A stretch of 32,308 bases of DNA from NCBI GenBank assembly GCA_016931115.1, contig JAFGFM010000171.1, positions 1-32,308 on the forward strand, in the 5' to 3' direction. Source of the DNA: Deltaproteobacteria bacterium. Lineage in GTDB: Bacteria; Desulfobacterota; DSM-4660; Desulfatiglandales; HGW-15. Positions 26,276 through 32,308 of this stretch are shown piece after piece. Each line of letters starts with the position of its first letter. The stretch's first letter is position 1. The notes beneath the pieces were generated by a model. The model was given only the letters and a program-made list of their open reading frames with translations, was not told the origin of the DNA and ran no database searches. Both the position numbers and the translations under genes were made by a program.

Positions 26276-28702
26276 ATGAAAAAATTCTTCAAGTGCTTTT
26301 TATCATTTAATCCTGTTTCCATTTCTACCTTCGTTATCCTGTTTACCTGCATTATGCTCGGTTATGGTATCGAGATTTTTAATCTGTTTGAACTCAAGAC
26401 ATATGACCAGAGACTTAAATGGAGGGGGACAAGGCCCTCATCAGGCAATGTTGTTGCGGCTGTTATTGATGAAAAAAGCCTGGACAAGGAGGGCATGTGG
26501 CCATGGCCCAGATGGAAAATGGCAGACATTGTAAACAGGCTCTCTGATGATGGCGCCAAGGTTATTGGCATGGATGTCTTTTTTACTGAACCTGATAAAA
26601 GCATAAATCTTGAAATCATTGATCAGCTCCAGAAAAGGCTCAGCGAATTAAATATTACAGACAAGGGCATCAGTGAATACCTGGAAGAAAAAAAACAGCT
26701 TTCAGACAGTGATGCTGTTTTCGCTGAAGCAATAAAGAATTCAAAGGCAAAGGTTGTAATGCCCTACTTCTGGCATGGCAGCAAAGAAAGCCTTGGATAT
26801 GAGATAGATAAGGAAGAGCTCGAAAAAAGATTTAAATTGATCGGGAACTCCGTTTACTCAATGATGGATTATGATGTGGCGCTTAATGATGAGTATGACC
26901 CCTTTGAAGGCGCATATATCAACCCTCATGCACCTGAGGTAAACCTGGAGGTACTCACAGAACCCTCAGCAGGGTCAGGGTATATTGATCCTCCGCTAAC
27001 AGATGATGGTATCATACGCAGGATGCCCCTTGCTGTTAAGCATAAGGAGAGGGAAGATGTCTACACTGCATTTTCATTGCAGTGTGCATGGCACTATCTT
27101 GACTGCCCCCCGCTTATTTTGCAGATCACCAAATACTATGGAATTGATGGGGTAAGGATAGGCAGGCTATTTGTACCAACCGATGAAAAGGGGGGCCTGC
27201 TTATTAATTATTACGGGCCAGGTGGCTCCATTCCCCATTATTCTGTAACAGACATACTTCAGGGGAAGATTGAAAAAGGCACATTTAAGGACAAAATTGT
27301 TATCGTGGGCTCTACAGCACAGGGCGCCCATGATTTAAGAAATACCCCTTTTGATTCAGGCCAGCCCGGCCTGGAGGTGCATGCCGCAGTATTAGAAAAT
27401 ATTATCAGCCATGACTTCATTGCCAAGACAATAAATGTGCCTGAATATGATTATCTGGCGATTATAATCCTGGGCCTCATTATTGCCCTGATCCTGCCAA
27501 GGACAGGCGCAATAACAGGGTTGGTTGCAACTGTAGGTGTCATGATCGGCTATATCTATCTTTGCATGTGGTTGTTCTCAGAATTCGGGATATGGGTAAA
27601 TATGGTGTACCCGGTCTTTGGCGCAATCCTTTTATTATATTCATCACTTACGGCATATCGCTATCTTGTTGAAGAAAAGAGCAAGAGATTTTTGCATTCA
27701 ACCTTTTCAAGCTATCTCTCTCCAGAGCTTATTTATGAGATGGTTACAAGCAAGACAATGCCAGAGCTTGGCGGTGAAGCGAGGATAATGACAGCATACT
27801 TCACTGATATACAGAATTTTTCCGTGTTTTCCGAAAAGCTTACTGCACCCCAGCTTGTTGAACTGTTAAACGAATTACTCTCTTCAATGACAGAGATCCT
27901 GCTTGAACAAAAGGCAACACTTGATAAATATGAAGGGGATGCGATCATAGCATTCCTGGGCGCGCCTGTTCATATACCTGATCATCCGCTTCGAGCATGC
28001 AGGACAGCTGTCAATATGCAGGCAGAACTGAATGAGCTGCGCAAAAAATGGAGTACCGAAAAATTACAGCCTGGCGCGCCATTAAGAAACATAAAAGGCC
28101 TCCCACCTAACGAATGGGCACCCGGCGATAAATGGCCAAAGGTGGTACATGATATAATGATGCGCATAGGCATCAACAGCGGCGAGATTGTAGTGGGCAA
28201 CATGGGGAGCAAAATGCGTATGAACTACACCATGATGGGTGATGCGGTTAACCTGGCAGCACGCATTGAGGCAGGGGCAAAACAGTATGGCATCTACACA
28301 GCAGTGAGTGAATATACCCTCAACCTGGAATATATTAATGAAACGGGTGAAAAGGATCGTGCTATTAATCATGTGGAGGCGCGTTTTATTGACAACATTA
28401 TTGTTGTAGGCAGATCAAATCCTGTAAAGATTTATGAATTATGCGCCATGAAGGGCGCCCTCACAGAGCATGAAAAGGAGCTTTTTAACCTGTTTAATCA
28501 GGGAATGAAGTATTATCTCAACATGCGATGGAAGGCTGCAATAGAATGTTTTGCGGAATCCCTTAAATTTGAACGTATCCCTGCTGAGGCAAAAACAAAC
28601 CCCTCGGAGGTGTATATTAAAAGATGTGAAGAGTATCTTAATAATCCACCTGTAGCACTAGGAGAAAAATGGGATGGAGTATACAGGCTGACTGAGAAGT
28701 AG
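26276..28702 (+). CDS. CHASE2-domain class III adenylate/guanylate cyclase
   Basis: Transmembrane receptor that probably makes cyclic AMP in response to an extracytoplasmic signal. 808 aa: one membrane helix (about 18-38), an extracytoplasmic CHASE2 domain (about 40-395, with VAAVIDEKSLDKEGMWPWPR near its start), three membrane helices (about 398-465), a linker, then a class III catalytic domain (about 500-725). Catalytic residues seen: metal-binding Asp511 (FTDIQNFS) and Asp555 (YEGDAIIAF), Lys551, Thr652 and the Asn659/Arg663 pair (GDAVNLAAR). Lys plus Thr at the purine-recognition positions matches class IIIb adenylate cyclases. About 30 extra, Trp/Pro-rich residues (around 592-622) interrupt the catalytic domain. 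A TPR-like helical tail follows (about 735-790). The gene is apparently monocistronic. Confidence 0.92.
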   Translation: MKKFFKCFLSFNPVSISTFVILFTCIMLGYGIEIFNLFELKTYDQRLKWRGTRPSSGNVVAAVIDEKSLDKEGMWPWPRWKMADIVNRLSDDGAKVIGMDVFFTEPDKSINLEIIDQLQKRLSELNITDKGISEYLEEKKQLSDSDAVFAEAIKNSKAKVVMPYFWHGSKESLGYEIDKEELEKRFKLIGNSVYSMMDYDVALNDEYDPFEGAYINPHAPEVNLEVLTEPSAGSGYIDPPLTDDGIIRRMPLAVKHKEREDVYTAFSLQCAWHYLDCPPLILQITKYYGIDGVRIGRLFVPTDEKGGLLINYYGPGGSIPHYSVTDILQGKIEKGTFKDKIVIVGSTAQGAHDLRNTPFDSGQPGLEVHAAVLENIISHDFIAKTINVPEYDYLAIIILGLIIALILPRTGAITGLVATVGVMIGYIYLCMWLFSEFGIWVNMVYPVFGAILLLYSSLTAYRYLVEEKSKRFLHSTFSSYLSPELIYEMVTSKTMPELGGEARIMTAYFTDIQNFSVFSEKLTAPQLVELLNELLSSMTEILLEQKATLDKYEGDAIIAFLGAPVHIPDHPLRACRTAVNMQAELNELRKKWSTEKLQPGAPLRNIKGLPPNEWAPGDKWPKVVHDIMMRIGINSGEIVVGNMGSKMRMNYTMMGDAVNLAARIEAGAKQYGIYTAVSEYTLNLEYINETGEKDRAINHVEARFIDNIIVVGRSNPVKIYELCAMKGALTEHEKELFNLFNQGMKYYLNMRWKAAIECFAESLKFERIPAEAKTNPSEVYIKRCEEYLNNPPVALGEKWDGVYRLTEK

Positions 28703-28704
28703 TA

Positions 28705-29154
28705 TTAGAATATTTTATCACTATCAATCAGGATGGTAACAGGGCCGTCATTAATCAGGTGCACATCCATTGTCGCCTGGAAAATTCCTGTAGCCACCTC
28801 AATATTCTGCTCTTTTATCAGCCCGATAAATTTTTCATAAAGCGGGTTCGCCTTTTCAGGCCTTGCCGCCTCAATAAATGATGGCCTTCTGCCCTTGCGG
28901 CAGTCACCCCACAGGGTAAACTGGGAGACAACCAGCATAGCCCCTTTTATGTCTGTAAGAGAAAGGTTCATAAGGTCATCTGCGTCAGGGAATATCCTCA
29001 GGTTGATTATCTTGTTTGCCATATACTCGCAATCTTTTTCTGTGTCTCTTTCACCTACACCTAAAAAGATAAGAAGACCCTTTGATATGGCGCCCACGAC
29101 CTTATCATCTATCTCTACCCTTGCCTCTTTTACCCTTTGAATCACTGCCCTCAT
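28705..29154 (-). CDS. dtd: D-aminoacyl-tRNA deacylase
   Basis: Proofreading enzyme that hydrolyses D-amino acids (and glycine mischarged on tRNA-Ala) from tRNA. 149 aa, normal length. Signatures are complete: [16 protein letters not shown] at the start, [20 protein letters not shown] with the SQFTL active-site motif, and NDGPVTI carrying the Gly-cisPro loop. Its stop codon lies two bases from the cyclase stop on the opposite strand, leaving no room for a separate terminator. Confidence 0.97.
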   Translation of the reverse strand: MRAVIQRVKEARVEIDDKVVGAISKGLLIFLGVGERDTEKDCEYMANKIINLRIFPDADDLMNLSLTDIKGAMLVVSQFTLWGDCRKGRRPSFIEAARPEKANPLYEKFIGLIKEQNIEVATGIFQATMDVHLINDGPVTILIDSDKIF

Positions 29155-29247
29155 ATTTTTTCCTGCTCCTTGATTAATATGGTCAAACCTATTATGTTAC
29201 GTGTAAGTTTTCAAGAAAAACAAAATCATTATTGAATTCTATAGAAG

Positions 29248-29319
29248 GGGTGGACCTGTGTGTCCACCCGGTATTTGAGGATGTTATCGGGATCATCGGG
29301 CAGGCACACAGGCCTGCCC
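29248..29319. repeat. Pair of GC-rich palindromes
   Basis: Two hairpins 28 bases apart: GGGTGGAC / GTCCACCC (29248-29269, loop CTGTGT) and GGGCAGGC / GCCTGCCC (29298-29319, loop region with ACACA), the second followed by CTAC. Sequences of the form GGGCAGRC-ACAYAGG-TCTGCCCCTAC are widespread dispersed repeats in bacterial genomes. They occupy the 265-base gap between dtd and the radical SAM gene, where nothing else is evident. Confidence 0.7.
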
Positions 29320-29419
29320 CTACATTACTTAAAATGTTTTTATACGCTTTTGAAAATGTAACATCCCTGATTAAAGGAAGAATATTTTTAAATTAGAAAA
29401 AAAATTATAAGGTTTGTTA

Positions 29420-30781
29420 ATGGATAGTCTGATACTTATCAACCCCTGGATATACGATTTTGCTGCCCATGATTTGTGGTCAAAACCCCTTGGCCTGCTT
29501 TATATTGCAGGATATTTAAGAGGTTTGGGGCTGAATGTCCATGTGATCGACTGCATGGATAAAAACAACCCTGATATGCTGAATAGCTTTTCAGCCAAAA
29601 AACCGGTGGTAAAAAGATATGGCACAGGAAAGTATTACATGGAGGAGATAGAAAAGCCTTCTGCATTAAAGCATGTACAGCGTAAATATAGCAGGTACGG
29701 CATTCATCCTGATATTTTTAGAATATTATTAACATCAATTGAGAAACCTTCTGCAATACTGGTAACATCGCTTATGACATACTGGTACCCCGGGGTAATA
29801 GATTCAATAAGGATTGTAAAAGAGATACACCCCGGTGTCCCTGTAATCCTTGGAGGAATCTACGCAAGGTTGTGTCCAGATCATGCGAGAAACTTTTCAG
29901 GTGCAGATAATGTGGCAAGTGAAATAAACCTGGATAACATCTCATCGTTACCCGATATCCTTGCCAGTTTTAACATCTCTGTAGAGACAAGGCATGCCTT
30001 GTCTCTACGGGGTGCTAGTGCCTTTTACCCAGCGTTTGATACATACAACAAAATTGATTATATTACCATCCAGACATCAACAGGCTGCCCATACAAATGT
30101 AAATACTGCGCAAGCAGGTTTCTTTATCCTGTCTTTAAAAGGCGAGACCCTGACGATGTTGTCTCTGAAATCATACACTGGCATACCGGATATAATGTGA
30201 TCGACTTTGCCTTTTACGATGATGCCCTGCTTATTGATTCAGAGAGGCATATTGTTCCTATCCTCGATAAATTAAAAACCAATAACATCAGGGTCAGGTT
30301 TCACACACCCAATGCCCTTCATGTAAAGGAGATCACATCGGATATAGCAAGGCTGCTCTTTTCTTCAGGGTTCACCACTATAAGACTCGGTCTTGAGACA
30401 TCAGATATGGATATGCACAGAGAGCTGGATAAAAAGATCGCCCTTGGTGATTTTGAGACCGCGGTAAGGAATCTACGAGAGGCAGGATTTACCAAAAAGG
30501 ATATTGGTGCATATATACTGATGGGGCTCCCCGGTCAATCAGTAGAATCAGTTACAGAGACTGTGATGTTTGCTGATAAAGCTGGTGCAATGCCCTATCT
30601 TGCCGAATATTCTCCACTTCCTGAAACACCTTTATGGGAACCATCAGTAGCATGCGCAAGATTTGACCTTAAAAGCGACCCCATATTTCAAAATAACTCT
30701 CTTTTATCCTGCTGGAATGATGATCAGTTAAAAAAATTACCTGAACTGAAAGCCGTTGTCAAAAAGATAAGAGAGGCATGA
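29420..30781 (+). CDS. B12-binding-domain radical SAM protein
   Basis: 453 aa from the ATG at 29420, chosen because AGG lies seven bases upstream (a TTG two codons earlier is possible). The N-terminal part (about 1-165) resembles a cobalamin-binding domain, with KPLGLLYIAGYLRGLGLNVH and VILGGIYARL. The radical SAM core follows, with the cluster motif Cys223-x3-Cys227-x2-Cys230 in TGCPYKCKYCASRF, then FAFYDDALL, IRLGLETSD and GAYILMGLPGQ. The classical DxHxxG corrinoid motif is not evident, so B12 may not be bound. Family members methylate or rearrange many substrates; none can be chosen here. A perfect 28-base palindrome sits in frame at the domain boundary (codons about 188-197). A UroD-family gene follows 104 bases later. 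Confidence 0.88.
   Translation: MDSLILINPWIYDFAAHDLWSKPLGLLYIAGYLRGLGLNVHVIDCMDKNNPDMLNSFSAKKPVVKRYGTGKYYMEEIEKPSALKHVQRKYSRYGIHPDIFRILLTSIEKPSAILVTSLMTYWYPGVIDSIRIVKEIHPGVPVILGGIYARLCPDHARNFSGADNVASEINLDNISSLPDILASFNISVETRHALSLRGASAFYPAFDTYNKIDYITIQTSTGCPYKCKYCASRFLYPVFKRRDPDDVVSEIIHWHTGYNVIDFAFYDDALLIDSERHIVPILDKLKTNNIRVRFHTPNALHVKEITSDIARLLFSSGFTTIRLGLETSDMDMHRELDKKIALGDFETAVRNLREAGFTKKDIGAYILMGLPGQSVESVTETVMFADKAGAMPYLAEYSPLPETPLWEPSVACARFDLKSDPIFQNNSLLSCWNDDQLKKLPELKAVVKKIREA
29981..30008. repeat. Perfect 28-base palindrome inside the radical SAM gene
   Basis: Half-site GTAGAGACAAGGCA followed by its exact inverted copy, no loop. GTAGAGAC...GTCTCTAC palindromes are widespread dispersed repeats, normally intergenic. 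Here the element is read through in frame, coding for VETRHALSLRG, between the N-terminal domain and the radical SAM core. Confidence 0.85.
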
Positions 30782-30885
30782 TGATTACTTTTTTCACTGT
30801 TGACAATCATTAAGTAATATTAAATTATCAGAACGATTGGTTTTAAAGACAAAACTGGTAATAGTCATTGATGTGGGAGGTCAAA

Positions 30886-32220
30886 ATGGAAACAGAATGG
30901 GCAAAACTTACCGCCGAAGAAAAGAGGGAAAAGAGATTCAGGAGCTGGCTTTATCCTGAGAATATTGCATTTAATACCCCTGAAGCACAGGAGGCTTACA
31001 GGGCAAGGGTCAAAAGGATAATTGCCGCAATAAAGGTTGAAGAATCTGACAGGGTACCGGCTATATCTCACCCCGGTTATGCGCCTGCCTTTTATGCAGG
31101 GTTTACTATTAAAGAGGTAATGTACGATTCAGAAAAGCTCTTAAAGGCCTGGTTTAAGTTTATGGATGATTTTGACCTGGATGTGCTGCCTGACGCATAC
31201 CTTATACGAAGCGGCAGGGCCATGGAGATAACAGGTGTAAAGACAACCAAGTGGGCAGGATGCGGCCTCCCGGATAATGTATCGCACCAGCATGTGGAGA
31301 TAGAGATTTTAAAGGCCAGTGAATGGGATCACTATGAAAATGACCGCTCCGATTTTAACTTACGAGTCATGCTCCCCAGGACACACAGGGCAGCAGAGCC
31401 CTTTGCAAAACTTCCGCCGCTCGCCATGTTAGGGGGTTTTGGCGGAGCAAGTTCGCTGGCAGCCTTTGCAGCCCCTGATGTGCAGGCAGGTTTCAAGGCA
31501 TTTGCTGAGGCCAATGAGATAGAAAAAGAGTGGCACAAGGCATTAGATGCCATTACTGATCGCGGTCTAAAAATGGGCTTCCCCAATTTTTTCAGGTTTG
31601 ACATAGGCGGAGGCGCACCACTGGATGCCCTTGGGGCCGGATTAAGAGGTACCAAGGGGACTATAATGGACATGTTTCAAAGGCCGGAAAGACTCCTTTC
31701 CAACATGGATAAGATGGCGGATATGAGTATAAAGATGGCCGCCATGATGCCATTTGCAGCAGGCACACCAGTGGTATTTATCCCCCTGCACAGGGGTGCA
31801 GACGGCTTTATGTCTGAAACACAATTTAAGACATTCTACTGGCCCTTCCTTAAAAGGGTGGTAGAGGGATATATCAATGAAGGGCTTGTGCCCCTTCTTT
31901 TTGCTGAAGGGGGTTACAACTCGCGGCTTGAGCTCATACAGGATCTGCCTGACAGGGGAGTTATATGGTATTTTGACCAGACCGATATCTTTAAAGCAAA
32001 GGAGATACTCGGTAGCAGGTTCTGTATAATGGGGAATGTGCCCACATCAATGATGGTTACCGGAAAGGCAGCTGATGTAAAGGCCTATTCAAAGAGGTTG
32101 ATTGAGAAGGTTGGCAGGGGTGGAGGTTATATACTTGCACCTGGCGCAACCGCTGATGAGGCAAAATTTGAAAACATCAGGGCCATGAATGAGGCGGCAA
32201 GGGAGTGCGGTAAAAAGTAA
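30886..32220 (+). CDS. Uroporphyrinogen decarboxylase (UroD)-family protein, possible corrinoid methyltransferase relative
   Basis: 444 aa from ATG 30886, which has GGGAGG five bases upstream (earlier in-frame TTG/ATG codons at 30868-30873 lack a site). The C-terminal two-thirds look like the UroD TIM-barrel family: MFQRPERLLSNMDKMADM, IPLHRGADGFMSETQFKTFY, LIQDLPDRGVIWYFDQTD and CIMGNVPTSMM. The N-terminal extension of about 60 residues is outside the haem-enzyme pattern, so it is more likely a relative of the methyltransferase branch (MtaA/MtbA/CmuA type) than HemE. However, the His-x-Cys zinc motif of that branch is replaced by FAEGGYNS. Substrate unknown. It ends just before a group II intron boundary. 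Confidence 0.82.
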   Translation: METEWAKLTAEEKREKRFRSWLYPENIAFNTPEAQEAYRARVKRIIAAIKVEESDRVPAISHPGYAPAFYAGFTIKEVMYDSEKLLKAWFKFMDDFDLDVLPDAYLIRSGRAMEITGVKTTKWAGCGLPDNVSHQHVEIEILKASEWDHYENDRSDFNLRVMLPRTHRAAEPFAKLPPLAMLGGFGGASSLAAFAAPDVQAGFKAFAEANEIEKEWHKALDAITDRGLKMGFPNFFRFDIGGGAPLDALGAGLRGTKGTIMDMFQRPERLLSNMDKMADMSIKMAAMMPFAAGTPVVFIPLHRGADGFMSETQFKTFYWPFLKRVVEGYINEGLVPLLFAEGGYNSRLELIQDLPDRGVIWYFDQTDIFKAKEILGSRFCIMGNVPTSMMVTGKAADVKAYSKRLIEKVGRGGGYILAPGATADEAKFENIRAMNEAARECGKK

Positions 32221-32227
32221 ATTCAAG

Positions 32228-32308
32228 ATTTCCGGGTAGAATTGGGAAGTTTCCTTCCCAATCCCCCCACAGACCCGTACGAGCGCGATTAACGCATACG
32301 GTTCCTCA
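32228..32308 (-). mobile_element. 3' end of a group II intron (domains V and VI), cut by the window edge
   Basis: Read on the minus strand from the right edge. A domain V-like hairpin comes first: GAGGAACCGTATGCG with the return strand CGCTCGTACGGGTC, i.e. CCGTA/TACGG lower stem, short asymmetric bulge, GCG/CGC upper stem. Then GTGGGGGG joins a domain VI-like hairpin: ATTGGGAAG, GAAA loop, CTTCCCAAT (32241-32262 on the plus strand), with TCTACCC after it placing a candidate branch-point A at 32237. This arrangement is characteristic of bacterial group II introns. The reverse transcriptase gene would lie beyond 32308. The exact 3' splice point (about 32222-32234) is estimated. Confidence 0.7.

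Overview
The window looks like a chromosomal segment of a Gram-negative anaerobe, most likely a member of the Desulfobacterota (former Deltaproteobacteria). This is inferred from four things: the rpmH-rnpA-yidD-yidC-jag-mnmE cluster lying divergent from mreBCD-mrdA-rodA; a bactofilin gene leading directly into an F-type ATP synthase operon that has paired b'/b stalk genes but no a or c subunit genes; zapB-zapA-(6S RNA candidate)-rny; and a corrinoid-flavoured accessory set (short ThiC, B12-binding radical SAM protein, UroD-family protein). No 16S rRNA is present, so the taxonomic placement is inference.

Layout. 1-3.4 kb: a compact plus-strand operon of three exported proteins (lipoprotein carboxylesterase, SnoaL/NTF2-like protein, lipoprotein aldose 1-epimerase). 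3.6-8.3 kb: the minus-strand ribosomal protein L34 / RNase P / membrane insertase / Jag / MnmE cluster, driven by a strong sigma70-like promoter at 8386-8414. 8.5-14.0 kb: the plus-strand rod-shape operon mreB-mreC-mreD-mrdA-rodA, with a hairpin after mreB and an apparent ATT start for mreD. 14.1-20.5 kb: bactofilin and atpF'-atpF-atpH-atpA-atpG-atpD-atpC, closed by a canonical terminator. 20.6-23.7 kb: zapB-like, zapA, a 6S RNA candidate, ribonuclease Y and a small unrecognised gene. 23.7-24.1 kb: a non-coding stretch with palindromic repeats. 24.1-26.1 kb: minus-strand exported SnoaL-like protein and ThiC. 26.3-28.7 kb: a CHASE2-class III nucleotidyl cyclase, tail-to-tail with dtd. 29.2-32.2 kb: tandem hairpin repeats, a B12-binding radical SAM gene carrying an in-frame palindromic repeat, and a UroD-family gene. 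At the right edge (about 32228-32308, minus strand) is what appears to be the 3' end (domains V and VI) of a group II intron.

The central 17 kb is housekeeping: protein insertion and RNA processing, cell-wall elongation, ATP synthesis, division and RNA decay. The two ends are accessory. I see no defence system, CRISPR array, prophage or obviously new multi-gene system. The best leads are the palindrome inside the radical SAM gene, the 6S RNA candidate, the non-canonical mreD start, the intron edge, the insertion inside the cyclase domain, and the ThiC/BzaF ambiguity.
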